DNA of 64,000 nucleotides from Betaproteobacteria bacterium (GCA_016704895.1 JADIZG010000070.1:62001-126000), one strand, 5' to 3'. Shown: positions 33,599 to 42,264, counted from the stretch's first letter. The notes: a model not told the origin generated them from the letters alone. Numbers and translations are program-made.

Positions 33599-35325
33599 GC
33601 CTGCGTCCAGCGCATCTGCCGGCACGAGACCATCTCGCGGCGCTCCGCGTACTGCGCGCGCATGCTCCGGCCGTCGTAGCGGATCGTGTCGGTGCGAAGC
33701 GAGTAGTTGATGCCCGGCACCAGCCAGTGCCGAATCGTGAGGTGCGAGCCGAAGTTGTTGAAGCCGTCGCCGTCGATGCGGAACGCCTCGATCTCGCCGA
33801 ACGGCAGCATGACGCGCTCCCGTGCGACGACGACGTAGTTGTAGTAGGACTCCGATCGCTCCGCCCCGCGCGCGAACCGGAACCGCGTCGTCCAGCGCTT
33901 TCCGACCTGGACTTCCGCGGGGATCGCCTGCAGCCTCGGCTCGTAGGTCGCGCCGTCCCAGACGAGCGGATTGCCCATGCTGTCGAGCACGATGAAACCG
34001 TCGTTGATCTCGACGCGGTCCGCGTCGAGATCGACCTTCGTGACGCGCCAGGTGAGCGTCTTCGTGGCTCCGCCGTACACCGGGTCCGACTGCAGGTAGA
34101 CGACCTCGTCGCCGACCGAGTAGCCGCGGTCGATCGCGTAGGTTCCCGCCGACATCGGGTTCGCCGACGGACGCATCAGCACCGGCACGTCGGGGCCGGA
34201 CCCCACGACGAGTTGCGCAGGCTCGCGGACGCGCGGCTCGGCCAGCACGATCTCCGGCGCGGCGACGGTGGGCGCCGGACCTTGCGCCGGAACCGCGGAC
34301 AGCGTGGGTAGCGCAGGCTGCGCGGGCGCAGCGGCGATCTGCACCGGCACGCGCGCGGCCTCGTCGCGCGCGGCGAAGTACGCGAGCCGCGTCTGCGCGA
34401 TCTCGGCGAACCGCCCGCTCGGCCAATCGCGCAGGAAAGCGGCCCACTCCTTCGTCTCCTTCGATCCCTTGACGCGGTTCCAGGTGTCGAGCTCGCGCTG
34501 GATCTCGGCCTCGAGCTCGGCCTCCGTGAGCTTCCTCGCGGCCGGGAACAGGAACACGTCGCTCTCGAGCGACGTCGATTCCCACGGCACCTGCGTCCCC
34601 TTCGATGCGATCCGCACCGCGAGCCGCACGCGCTTCAGCGCATCCTCGAGCCGCGTCGCCCGGACCGACAGCTCGCGCACCAGGTGCTCGGCGTAGAGGC
34701 CGGATTGCGCCGACGCGCCCGAGGCGTCCGCCGCCACGCGGCCCGGCGCGGTCGAGAACGCGAGCAGGCTCCCGGACGGCGCGTCGAACTGCGACAGCCC
34801 CTTCTGCGTCGGCCGGAACGAGGCGCCGAACGGATTGTCGCGGCACGCATCCAGCACGATCACGAACGTCTTGCCCTTCGCCCGCGCGAGCCCGGTCAGC
34901 AGCGAGGCCAGGTCGACGCACTGCGCCGGAAGGTCGGCCGACGTGTTCACCCGCGCGTCGACCGGCAGCAGGTAGTTGCGCCAGTCCAGCTGCGCGCCGT
35001 GCCCCGCGTAATAGAAGAAGACGAGCTTCACGTCGCTCTTCTGCGCGGCTTCCGCGAACTGCCTCGTCGCGTCGCCGAACGCCGTCCGGTCCACGTTCGT
35101 GCGCAGGTCGACGCCGAATCCCGCCTCGCCGAGCAGCGCCGACATCGCCTTCGCGTCGTTCACCGCGTTGGAAAGCGGCGCGCCCGGATAGGCGTCGTTG
35201 CCGACGACGAGCGCGAGGCGCGACGGATCCGCCGCCGCGGCGACGGGCATCACGATGCCGGGAACGAGCGCGGTCGCCGCTCCCAGCTGCAGGAACTCAC
35301 GACGCGTCGGGCGGCGTACGTTCAT
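33595..35325 (-). CDS. Tat-exported caspase-like (C14 family) protein
   Basis: A 576-residue caspase/metacaspase-fold protein. The start MNVRRPTRREFLQLGAATAL is a twin-arginine signal, so it should be folded before export. The p20-like domain begins LALVVGNDAYPGAPLSNA; the catalytic pair is H109 (FFYYAGHGAQ) and C161 (FVIVLDACRDNPFG). After it come an Arg/Glu-rich helical linker (about 265-330), a Pro/Ala linker, and a C-terminal beta-rich domain of about 190 residues (RVTKVDLDADRVEINDGFIV) that I do not recognise. The next upstream gene is a FecR-like protein after 36 bases. The gene has a frameshifted tandem copy directly downstream. Confidence 0.88.
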   Translation of the reverse strand: MNVRRPTRREFLQLGAATALVPGIVMPVAAAADPSRLALVVGNDAYPGAPLSNAVNDAKAMSALLGEAGFGVDLRTNVDRTAFGDATRQFAEAAQKSDVKLVFFYYAGHGAQLDWRNYLLPVDARVNTSADLPAQCVDLASLLTGLARAKGKTFVIVLDACRDNPFGASFRPTQKGLSQFDAPSGSLLAFSTAPGRVAADASGASAQSGLYAEHLVRELSVRATRLEDALKRVRLAVRIASKGTQVPWESTSLESDVFLFPAARKLTEAELEAEIQRELDTWNRVKGSKETKEWAAFLRDWPSGRFAEIAQTRLAYFAARDEAARVPVQIAAAPAQPALPTLSAVPAQGPAPTVAAPEIVLAEPRVREPAQLVVGSGPDVPVLMRPSANPMSAGTYAIDRGYSVGDEVVYLQSDPVYGGATKTLTWRVTKVDLDADRVEINDGFIVLDSMGNPLVWDGATYEPRLQAIPAEVQVGKRWTTRFRFARGAERSESYYNYVVVARERVMLPFGEIEAFRIDGDGFNNFGSHLTIRHWLVPGINYSLRTDTIRYDGRSMRAQYAERREMVSCRQMRWTQA

Positions 35326-35361
35326 TGGCGCTCCACCTTCGTTGATGCGCGGGCGGAGGCC

Positions 35362-36216
35362 TCAGCGGGCGCCCGCGCGTTCCTTCAGGCTTCCCTGCTC
35401 CGGGCGCGACTGCGCGGCCGCGGCCCACCAGCGGCGCGCCTCGTCGCGCAGGTCGTTCTGCTCGAGCCAGAGCGCATAGGCGACACGCTCGGCCACCGGG
35501 GCGTCGGTCGAGGGCGCGAGCGCCTTCGCCTGCGCCTGCAGGTCCGCCGGGGCGACGCGAAACTCGGCGCGTGCGACCTGGACGACCTGGTCGCCGATGC
35601 GCGCGGTCACCTGCAGCGCATAGGACTGGCCCGGCGCGAGGGCGCGCGACTCGGGAACCTGTGCCGTGCGCGCAGTGGTCGTCTGCTCGAACGCGCGCGC
35701 CCCCGATGCGTCGATCACCGCGACGTCGTAGACGGTGCCGGTGCGCGAATCGGTCCACGCGAGCTCGGGCCGCGGCGACAGCACCTGCGGGTCGGGCGCG
35801 ACGACCCGCAGGCCCAGGTTGCGCATCACGACCGCCCCCTGCACGAGTCCGCCGGGCTTCAGGCGCATCGCCGACGGCGCCGTCGCCGCGCGCGCCTGGA
35901 CGACCGCCCCGGACGACGCCTGCGGCCGCTGCGCCTCGAGCGTGATCTCGCCCGGACCGCGCGCGTCGTACTGCGCGCCATCGGCGTAGTACAGCAGCGC
36001 GACGCGGGCGCCGGCGGCAAGGCGCACCCTGTCGCCCACGTTGAGCGTCTGGAGGATGGCGACCGGTGTGCCCGTGGCGTTCGCCATCGTCGCTGGTCCC
36101 TGCACGTCGGTGACGACCGAGACCGGCTGGGCGAACGCGCAACCGCACGCGAGCGCGAACACCGCCGCCGCGCGCGCGCCCGCCCGGACCGACCTTCCGA
36201 CCGACGTCAGCGCCAT
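35362..36216 (-). CDS. Exported FecR-like domain protein
   Basis: A 284-residue protein with a signal peptide (GARAAAVFALACGCAFAQ, cleaved near residue 30; a lipoprotein form is possible because of the Cys residues). Residues 31-110 (VSVVTDVQGPATMANATG, LQTLNVGDRVRLAAGARV, YDARGPGEITLEAQ) look like a FecR-type beta domain. The rest has one Ig-like repeat region (LSPRPELAWTDSRTGTVY) and a helical C-terminus (AYALWLEQNDLRDEARRWW). No helix-turn-helix or ECF sigma factor is nearby. It overlaps the end of the cyclase gene by 10 bases, so it is probably made with it. Function is unknown; envelope sensing is a guess. Confidence 0.7.
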   Translation of the reverse strand: MALTSVGRSVRAGARAAAVFALACGCAFAQPVSVVTDVQGPATMANATGTPVAILQTLNVGDRVRLAAGARVALLYYADGAQYDARGPGEITLEAQRPQASSGAVVQARAATAPSAMRLKPGGLVQGAVVMRNLGLRVVAPDPQVLSPRPELAWTDSRTGTVYDVAVIDASGARAFEQTTTARTAQVPESRALAPGQSYALQVTARIGDQVVQVARAEFRVAPADLQAQAKALAPSTDAPVAERVAYALWLEQNDLRDEARRWWAAAAQSRPEQGSLKERAGAR

Positions 36217-37967
36217 CCGACGACCTCCAGCGACGTATGTCCCTTGATCGCGTGGACCCCGAGCGGAACGAGTCCGGCGCGCTCGCCTATCCGCGTGGCC
36301 ACGTCCTTCGTCATCACCAGCGGCACCCCGACCTCCTTGGTCAGCGACTCGAGCCGCGAGGCGACGTTCACGCAGTCGCCGATCGCCGTGTACGAATGCC
36401 GCGTCGCCGCGCCGACGTGGCCGACGGTCGCCTCGCCGCAGGCGAGGCCGACGCCGACGGCGAGCGGCGTGCCGGCGGCTGCAGGCGAAGTGTCGCCGAT
36501 CCGCCGGACGCGCTCAAGGATGTCGATCGCCGCGCCGAACGCCGCGCCGCACGCGTCGTCCATCGACGCGGGCGCGCCGAAGAACGCGAGGATGCCGTCC
36601 CCCATGAACTTGTCCACCGTGCCGCCGCGCCCGTGGATCGCCTCGGTCGCCTGCTCGCACAGCTCGTTCAGCAACGCCAGGACTCGGTCGGGAGGCTCGC
36701 GCTCCGCGCGCGTCGTGAACCCGCGCACGTCCATCACGAGCACGCAGACGAACCTGCGCGCGTTCGCGAGCCCCTCGAGCCGTCCGGCCTCGATCTCGGC
36801 CATCACCTGCGGGCTGACATAGCCCGAGAAGACGCCGCGCAGCCGGATCCGTTCGCGCCACGCGACCGTCGCCTCGAGCGCGAGCCGCGCGCCGGCCGCG
36901 AGCGTGAGCGTGACGACGACGGCCGCCACGGGCGCCAGCACGTCGCGAGCGAGCGCCCAGAGACCCGCGCCGAACACGACCGCCGACCCGGCGAGCACCG
37001 TCGCGAGCGCAGCGGCGGGCCGGCGACCGCCCAGCCACGCGAATCCGGCGAGCCCCGCGAGCAACGCCGCAACCCATGCGGGCAGCGGCTGCACCGTTCG
37101 CCCCGCGAGCAGGGTGCGCAGGGCCTGCGCGTGCACGAGCACGCCGGGCTCGTCGTCTTCGGCTGCGCCGCCGCGGACGAGCGGCACCGGAACCCGGGTG
37201 CGATCCAAGAACGGGAGCACCGATCCCACGAGCACCACGTTGCCTTCGAGCGCCGCGGCGAGCGTGCGCTCGTCGCCGTCGCGGATCCACCGCAGCACCG
37301 TCGCGAGCGGCAGCACGTCGAAGCCCGCACCCAGTGCGTAGTTGATGCGTCCGGCGACCGGCTCGACGCCGAGCGCGCGCGCGAGTTGTCCGACGAACGT
37401 GGGGACAACCTCGCCGCCCGTGCCGAGGCGCTCGTCGAACGTGCGCACGGTGCCATCGGGATCGGCGCGCCACAGCGCGAACCCGGCGCCCTGCGGACCC
37501 GCCGCTCCCTGGAAGGCCGGATGGACCGCGCGGGGGCGCCCTCCTTCGTCGACCGTGAGGGCAAGCACCACGCCGCCCGCCTGGCGCATACGCAGGATGC
37601 CGTCGACGAGCGCGCGGTCGAGGTCGGGCGCGATCGCGGCGTGGCTGCGGTCGGGCAGCACCAGATCGACGCCGACGACGCGCGCGCGCGCCTGCGCGGC
37701 GGCCGCGAGAAACGCGCCGAGGTGCCGATGCCACAGCGTCATCGGCTCGGGCAGCGACGCGACGGTGGCCTCGTCGATGCCGACGACGACGATGCCGTCG
37801 GAGACGGGGGCGGCATGGCCGCGCAGGAACGCGAAGCCGGCGTCGGCCAGCCGTCGCTGCAGCGGTGCCGCGAGGTCGAGGGCGCCGATCGCGAGACCGG
37901 CGACGACCGCGGTGACGAGGCCGGCCCGGACCAGGCGGGCGAGTACCGCGGGATCACCCGTGTTCAC
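36207..37967 (-). CDS. CHASE2-domain membrane adenylate/guanylate cyclase
   Basis: A 586-residue sensor cyclase: an N-terminal membrane helix (GLVTAVVAGLAIGALDL), a periplasmic CHASE2 domain (IVVVGIDEATVASLPEP, RVVGVDLVLPDRSH), three closely spaced membrane helices (about 285-355) and a class III cyclase domain. The metal-binding aspartates are in VMDVRGFTTRAE and KFMGDGILAFFG; YTAIGDCVNVASRLE carries the late signature with Thr where many adenylate cyclases have Asp, a class IIIb feature. The GTG at 37967 has GGGAG just upstream; an ATG at 38051 is possible. It heads the caspase/CHAT cluster and may make its signal. Confidence 0.9.
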   Translation of the reverse strand: MNTGDPAVLARLVRAGLVTAVVAGLAIGALDLAAPLQRRLADAGFAFLRGHAAPVSDGIVVVGIDEATVASLPEPMTLWHRHLGAFLAAAAQARARVVGVDLVLPDRSHAAIAPDLDRALVDGILRMRQAGGVVLALTVDEGGRPRAVHPAFQGAAGPQGAGFALWRADPDGTVRTFDERLGTGGEVVPTFVGQLARALGVEPVAGRINYALGAGFDVLPLATVLRWIRDGDERTLAAALEGNVVLVGSVLPFLDRTRVPVPLVRGGAAEDDEPGVLVHAQALRTLLAGRTVQPLPAWVAALLAGLAGFAWLGGRRPAAALATVLAGSAVVFGAGLWALARDVLAPVAAVVVTLTLAAGARLALEATVAWRERIRLRGVFSGYVSPQVMAEIEAGRLEGLANARRFVCVLVMDVRGFTTRAEREPPDRVLALLNELCEQATEAIHGRGGTVDKFMGDGILAFFGAPASMDDACGAAFGAAIDILERVRRIGDTSPAAAGTPLAVGVGLACGEATVGHVGAATRHSYTAIGDCVNVASRLESLTKEVGVPLVMTKDVATRIGERAGLVPLGVHAIKGHTSLEVVGWR

Positions 37968-38121
37968 GCGGCTCCCGGGACGCGGGCGGTCGTCACATGG
38001 GGTGGCAGCATCCGGTCGGGGAGGATCTGGAGGCACATGCTCGCGAACCATGGGCGGGCGCGGATCGGCGCGGCGAGTCTAGCACCGGGCGGCGGACGTC
38101 CGGCCTCGGCCGGGACTCGGG

Positions 38122-38127
38122 TATAAT
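38122..38127 (+). promoter_or_regulatory. -10 element of tRNA-Ser
   Basis: A perfect TATAAT lies 11 bases before the 5' end of tRNA-Ser, the right distance for a short leader. No consensus -35 is visible upstream, where the sequence is GC-rich. It sits between the divergent cyclase gene and the tRNA. Confidence 0.65.
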
Positions 38128-38138
38128 TTCCGGCTGTC

Positions 38139-38226
38139 GGAGAGATGGCCGAGTGGTCGAAGGCGCCTGACTCGAAATCAGGTATACGGCAACGTATCGG
38201 GGGTTCGAATCCCTCTCTCTCCGCCA
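38139..38226 (+). tRNA. tRNA-Ser (anticodon CGA)
   Basis: The gene starts GGAGAGATGGCCGAGTGG and ends TCTCTCCGCCA, forming a 7-bp acceptor stem with G73 and encoded CCA. The anticodon stem CCTGA/TCAGG encloses CTCGAAA, giving anticodon CGA for UCG codons. The long variable arm (TATACGGCAACGTATC) and T-arm GGGTTCGAATCCC are those of a class II serine tRNA. Confidence 0.97.
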
Positions 38227-38261
38227 ACGAAAAACGGGCCCCTCGCGGGCCCTTTTTCGTT
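38226..38261 (+). terminator. Terminator of tRNA-Ser
   Basis: Directly after the CCA end, AACGAAAAA-C-GGGCCC pairs with GGGCCC-TTTTTCGTT around a short loop. The stem ends in five T residues and so works as an intrinsic terminator; it would be symmetric enough to act in both directions. Confidence 0.85.
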
Positions 38262-38555
38262 GGCCAGGGAGGGTTGAGAACCCCCGACCAGTGGGGGTTC
38301 GTACGATCGGCGCGCGAGCGATGATCGCACGACCGCCAACCCGCATGCGGGAGCGTGCGGGTTGAGCGGAGCGTCTGCGAGACGGCGGTCGCCCATCCCG
38401 CTCTCTCCACCAGCGCCCCCCGCGGCCCAGTTCCGCGTTGGCGCCCGGCACGGGCGTCGTGTTCGACGCGCGCCGCCAGACACCAATGGAACGGCGACCT
38501 TCACCGATCGCCTCCACCGAATATCATAGGGTGTCGCGACCAGCGCAAGGGAAGC
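38227..38555. other. Intergenic region with a degenerate tRNA 3'-end copy
   Basis: After the tRNA-Ser terminator this 330-base stretch has no credible gene. Bases 38396-38415 (TCCCGCTCTCTCCACCAGCG) match the 3' end of tRNA-Ser at 38210-38229 in 17 of 20 positions, in the same orientation. No integrase or other mobile gene is near. The LysR gene follows, with AAGGGAAG before its ATG. Confidence 0.5.
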
Positions 38556-39533
38556 ATGGGCACGTCGGTGCAGACCGTGATCAACAGCGCCTTGCTGCGC
38601 CGACTGCGGCTGCGCCACCTCGAGCTCCTCACCGTGCTCCGCGACCTGCCCACCGTCCGCGGCGCGGCGCGGCGACTGAACCTCAGCCAGCCCGCCGTGA
38701 GCAAGATGCTGCGCGAGGTCGAGGACGTGTTCGGCGCGCCGCTGTTCGAGCGCAGCCGGACCGGCGTGACGCCGAACGCGCTCGGCCTGGCGGCCATCCG
38801 GCGGGCGGGCGCCATCTGCAACGAGGTCGCAGCGACCGAGGAAGAGGTGGCGGCCCTGCGCACCGGCGCGAGCGCCCTGCTGCGCATCGGCACGTTCTCG
38901 ATCACGTCGATCGCGCCTGCCGCGATCGTGCGGCTGCGCGCGATGCAGCCGGGCGTCGCGGTCCGCCTCCGCGAAGGCCCGGTTCGCGACCTGCTGGACA
39001 GCCTGATGGCGGGCGACCTGGATTGCGTCTTCGGCGCGCTTGCGCCGGAGGTGTTCGGCGCCGACGCGATCGGCGAGCTCGTTTCGGAAGTGATCCGCGA
39101 GGATCGCGTGTCGGTGGTGGCGTCGTCGTCGCACCGGCTGGCGCGTGCCCGGCGACTGCACTGGAAGGACCTGCTGGAGGAAAGCTGGGTGCTGCAGCCG
39201 CGCGACTCGCTGGTGCGGCGCGCCTTCATGTCGGCGTACTTCGACCAGGGGCTGACCCCGCCGGCGGCGGCGGTGGAGACGCTGTCGCCGATCACGATGG
39301 CGGCGCTGATCGGCCTCGACGGGAGCCTGCTGGGCGCGATGCGCAGCGAGAACGTCCCGCTGCAGCACTCGCGCGGACTGCTCGGGGTGCTGCCGGTGAC
39401 CCCGGTGGCGATGCTGCCGCCGCTCGCGGTGTTCAGCCGCAAGTCGCGGGCCGGCCGCCCGCCCGTCGTCGAACGCTTCGTGCAGGCGCTGCATCGCGTC
39501 GCTGCGGCGGGGCCGCCGCGGCGTCGCAGATGA
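38556..39533 (+). CDS. LysR-family transcriptional regulator
   Basis: A 325-residue LysR regulator. The N-terminal winged helix-turn-helix (LRHLELLTVLRDLPTVRGAA, RRLNLSQPAVSKMLREVEDVFG, LFERSRTGVTPN) covers residues 15-75 and a LysR substrate-binding domain follows (IGTFSITSIAPAAIVRLRAM). The ATG at 38556 has AAGGGAAG at good spacing. It reads toward a catabolic-type cluster on the same strand and is the likely pathway-specific regulator; the inducer is unknown. Confidence 0.92.
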   Translation: MGTSVQTVINSALLRRLRLRHLELLTVLRDLPTVRGAARRLNLSQPAVSKMLREVEDVFGAPLFERSRTGVTPNALGLAAIRRAGAICNEVAATEEEVAALRTGASALLRIGTFSITSIAPAAIVRLRAMQPGVAVRLREGPVRDLLDSLMAGDLDCVFGALAPEVFGADAIGELVSEVIREDRVSVVASSSHRLARARRLHWKDLLEESWVLQPRDSLVRRAFMSAYFDQGLTPPAAAVETLSPITMAALIGLDGSLLGAMRSENVPLQHSRGLLGVLPVTPVAMLPPLAVFSRKSRAGRPPVVERFVQALHRVAAAGPPRRRR

Positions 39534-39568
39534 TCACTGATCATGATCACATGATCGTGATAAGTCAC
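39531..39568. promoter_or_regulatory. Candidate operator: TGATCA cluster and palindrome
   Basis: Three TGATCA and one TGATCG hexamers occur within 27 bases (39531, 39538, 39544, 39552), part of an imperfect 22-base palindrome at 39540-39561, followed by GTGATAAGTCAC (39557-39568). The stretch is AT-rich in a GC-rich setting and lies just before the SDR gene, 100-135 bases upstream. A TAGACT at 39593-39598 could be a -10. It is a plausible binding site for the LysR protein encoded upstream, but no classic T-N11-A box stands out. Confidence 0.45.
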
Positions 39569-39667
39569 TATCCGGCTATCGCGATCGCCCCCTAGACTGT
39601 CCTTCGCCGCAGCCGTGCCGATCGACGATCCGGTGCGGCGCAGCAAACACGCGCAGGGGGAACCGCA

Positions 39668-40387
39668 ATGCGACCGGTCGCGCTGGTCACCGGAGGCAGC
39701 CGGAACATCGGGTGGTCGATCGCCCGCCGCTTCGCGTCTTCGCACCTGGTCGTCGTCGGCGACCTGGTGCCTCCGCCCGCGCCGCTGCCCGACGGCATCG
39801 CGTGGGTCGAATGCGACGTGCGCGACTACGCGGCCTGCGAGCGCCTGGTGGCCGCGGCGGCGGCAAACGGCCCGCTGACGGCGCTGGTCCACTCCGCCGC
39901 GATCACGCGCCCGCCGCTGCCGTTCGGCGACATCAGTCCCGCGGAGTGGGCGGAGGTGATCGACGTCAATCTCAACGGCGCCTTCCACGTCGCGCGGGCG
40001 GCGCTCGCGGCGCTGAAGTCGGCGCGCGGCAGTGCGGTCCTGATCTCGTCGCGCGCGGCGCGCGTGGGCTACGCCGCGCTCGACCCTTCGCCGTCGGGCA
40101 CCAAGCCCCACTACTGCGCCGCGAAGGCCGGGGTGATCTCGCTCACCCGGTCGCTCGCCGTGGAGCTCGCGCCTTGCGGCGTGCGGGTGAACTGCGTCGC
40201 GCCCGGCTCGATCGAGGGCGACATGATTCCCCGGGACCGATGGTCCGCCATCGCCGCGCGCGTGCCGCTCGGGCGACTGGGGCAACCCGAGGAGGTCGCC
40301 GAGGCGTGCTTCTACCTCTGTTCACCGGCGGCGTCCTACGTCACCGGCCACGTACTGGACGTCAACGGCGGCACCTGGTCGAACTGA
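39668..40387 (+). CDS. Short-chain dehydrogenase/reductase
   Basis: A 239-residue SDR-family NAD(P)-dependent oxidoreductase. The cofactor motif is TGGSRNIGWSIA at the N-terminus; the catalytic Ser is in VLISSRAAR and the Tyr-Lys pair in HYCAAKAGVISLTRSLA, followed by the classical PGSIEGDM and the end VTGHVLDVNGGTWSN. It should oxidise an alcohol or reduce a carbonyl of the pathway substrate. It is the first gene after the operator region and is followed by the dioxygenase after 37 bases. Confidence 0.92.
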   Translation: MRPVALVTGGSRNIGWSIARRFASSHLVVVGDLVPPPAPLPDGIAWVECDVRDYAACERLVAAAAANGPLTALVHSAAITRPPLPFGDISPAEWAEVIDVNLNGAFHVARAALAALKSARGSAVLISSRAARVGYAALDPSPSGTKPHYCAAKAGVISLTRSLAVELAPCGVRVNCVAPGSIEGDMIPRDRWSAIAARVPLGRLGQPEEVAEACFYLCSPAASYVTGHVLDVNGGTWSN

Positions 40388-40424
40388 TGTCGGCATCGCC
40401 CGGGATCCCGCAGGAGGAAAGCCC

Positions 40425-41258
40425 ATGACCGCACCGGCACGAAAGACACGGCTGAGCGACGAGGAGATCGCGCGCTACCACGAGGAGGGCCTGGTGATCC
40501 CGGATTACCGGATCCCCGCCGACATGCTGGCCCGGATGCGCGCCGAGGTGGACGACCTGGTCGCCCGGCATCCGGACGTGCGGCCCGAGCTCCTGTCCGG
40601 CGCGCACAATCCGTGGGGGCAGTCGGCGAAGATCCTCGGCAGCCAGGCCTGGCTGGACTTCTGCCGCTTTCCCGAGATCGTCGACATGGTCGAGCAGCTG
40701 ATCGGGCCCGACATCATCCTCTGGGGCAGCCAGTTGTTCTGCAAGCCCGCCGGGCACGGCATGGCCGTCCCCTGGCACCAGGACGGGCAGTACTGGCCGA
40801 TCGATCCGCTCGCCACGGTGACGGTGCGCATCGCCGTCGACGACTCGCTGCCGGAGAACGGGTGCATGCGCTACATCCCCGGCTCGCACAAGCAACGCAG
40901 CGTCGTGGCGCACGAGTTCGTCGAGGCGTCGAACGTCGCGATCCGGCAGCAGGTCGCGGATCTCGACGAGAGCCTCGCGAGGGACGATGCACTGTACGCG
41001 GGCCAGATCTCGATCCACGACGTCTACGTGATCCACGGCTCGAGCGAGAACCGGTCGACGAAGCGGCGCTCGGACTACGCGATCCGGTACATGCCGGCGA
41101 CGTCGCGCTACGTGCGCGACCCGGCGTTCCCGGCCAACGCGTACGCGGCGAAGACCTCGCAGCTGATGAACTACACCGGGCGACCGCTGTGGCTGCTGCG
41201 CGGCACCGATCGCGCCGGCAACGATTTCGACATCGGCCACGGGCGGCGCGCCGCCTGA
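40425..41258 (+). CDS. Phytanoyl-CoA dioxygenase family (PhyH) Fe(II)/2-oxoglutarate enzyme
   Basis: A 277-residue non-haem iron, 2-oxoglutarate-dependent hydroxylase. The facial triad is H118 and D120 in VPWHQDGQYW and H204 in YVIHGSSENRS, and the later Arg (about 210) would bind 2-oxoglutarate. No CoA-specific region can be recognised, so the substrate could be free. The start has GGAGGAAAGCCC upstream of ATG. It shares a transcript with the SDR and Bug genes by spacing, suggesting that hydroxylation is an early step of the pathway. Confidence 0.88.
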   Translation: MTAPARKTRLSDEEIARYHEEGLVIPDYRIPADMLARMRAEVDDLVARHPDVRPELLSGAHNPWGQSAKILGSQAWLDFCRFPEIVDMVEQLIGPDIILWGSQLFCKPAGHGMAVPWHQDGQYWPIDPLATVTVRIAVDDSLPENGCMRYIPGSHKQRSVVAHEFVEASNVAIRQQVADLDESLARDDALYAGQISIHDVYVIHGSSENRSTKRRSDYAIRYMPATSRYVRDPAFPANAYAAKTSQLMNYTGRPLWLLRGTDRAGNDFDIGHGRRAA

Positions 41259-41306
41259 ATGCCGATCCGCATCGCGTCCCATCGGAACACCGAAGGAGGA
41301 ACCGCC

Positions 41307-42263
41307 ATGCAGACCCTCACCGCCCTGCTGTCCCTCGTCCTGCTGGTCGGCACGTCGCCGGCCGCCCTCGCCCAGGCCTTTCCGACCCGGCCGGTGACCA
41401 TCGTCGTGCCCTTCGGCCCGGGCGGCACGACCGACGTCCTGGCCCGCGGCCTCGGCGCGGAGATGTCCAAGGTCCTCGGCCAGCCGGTCGTCGTCGTCAA
41501 CAAGGCCGGCGCCGGCGGCACGATGGGAGCCACCGAGGTGGCCAATGCCGCGAAGGACGGCCACACGATCGGCATGCTGCCGGTGGGCCCGATGACCACG
41601 CAGCCGAACCTGCGGACCCTGCCGTACGGACCGGATTCGTTCGACTACGTCTGCCTCGTCTATTCGAACCCGCAGCTCCTGCTGGTGCGGGCCGACGCGC
41701 CCTACAAGACGTACGGCGAACTGGTCGCGCACGCGAAGGCGAACCCGGGCAAGCTCAACTACGGCTCGTCCGGGATCGGTTCGGTCCCGCATCTCGCCGT
41801 CGTCGCGCTCGCGAAGGCGGCGAACATCGACGTCTTCCACGTCCCGCACAAGGGCGAGGCCGACGCGCTCGCGAGCATCCTCGGCGGGCACATCACGATG
41901 TTCGTCTCCCATCCGACGTTCATGACCGCCCACGCCGACAAGATCCGCGCGCTGTTCGTCCTGGCGCCCAACCGCCTTCCCGACCACCCGAACGTGCCGA
42001 CGATCGTCGAGCAGGGCGGCCCTGCGCTGAGCTTCGAGGTCTGGGGCGGGCTGGCGGTGCCGAAGGGGACGCCCGCGCCCGTGCTCGCGGCGCTCGAGAA
42101 CGCGTGCAAGGTGGCGACGTCCTCCGAAGCCTTCACGAAGCAGATGCAGACGCTGCAGACGCCGGTCAAGTACCTGGACGGCAAGTCCTTCGCGAGCTTC
42201 GTCGCGGCGGAATTCGAGCGCAACGGACGCCTGCTGCGCGAATCCGGCATCCCGAAGGAATAG
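41307..42263 (+). CDS. Bug-family tripartite tricarboxylate transporter receptor
   Basis: A 318-residue periplasmic solute-binding protein of the Bug/TctC family. The signal peptide (LTALLSLVLLVGTSPAALAQ) precedes the typical AFPTRPVTIVVPFGPGGTTD, GQPVVVVNKAGAGGTMG and NYGSSGIGSVPHL. Bug receptors bind carboxylic acids and aromatic acids; the membrane partners TctA and TctB are not in this cluster, so it must use others in the genome. GAAGGAGGAACC precedes the ATG. The URO-D gene starts one base after its stop codon. Confidence 0.93.
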   Translation: MQTLTALLSLVLLVGTSPAALAQAFPTRPVTIVVPFGPGGTTDVLARGLGAEMSKVLGQPVVVVNKAGAGGTMGATEVANAAKDGHTIGMLPVGPMTTQPNLRTLPYGPDSFDYVCLVYSNPQLLLVRADAPYKTYGELVAHAKANPGKLNYGSSGIGSVPHLAVVALAKAANIDVFHVPHKGEADALASILGGHITMFVSHPTFMTAHADKIRALFVLAPNRLPDHPNVPTIVEQGGPALSFEVWGGLAVPKGTPAPVLAALENACKVATSSEAFTKQMQTLQTPVKYLDGKSFASFVAAEFERNGRLLRESGIPKE

Positions 42264-42264
42264 G

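Noticed and set aside
38178..39494. A minus-strand frame crossing tRNA-Ser and LysR, ending in GGERGIRTPD
   Set aside because: That peptide is the familiar product of translating a tRNA-Ser gene backwards; the frame is spurious.
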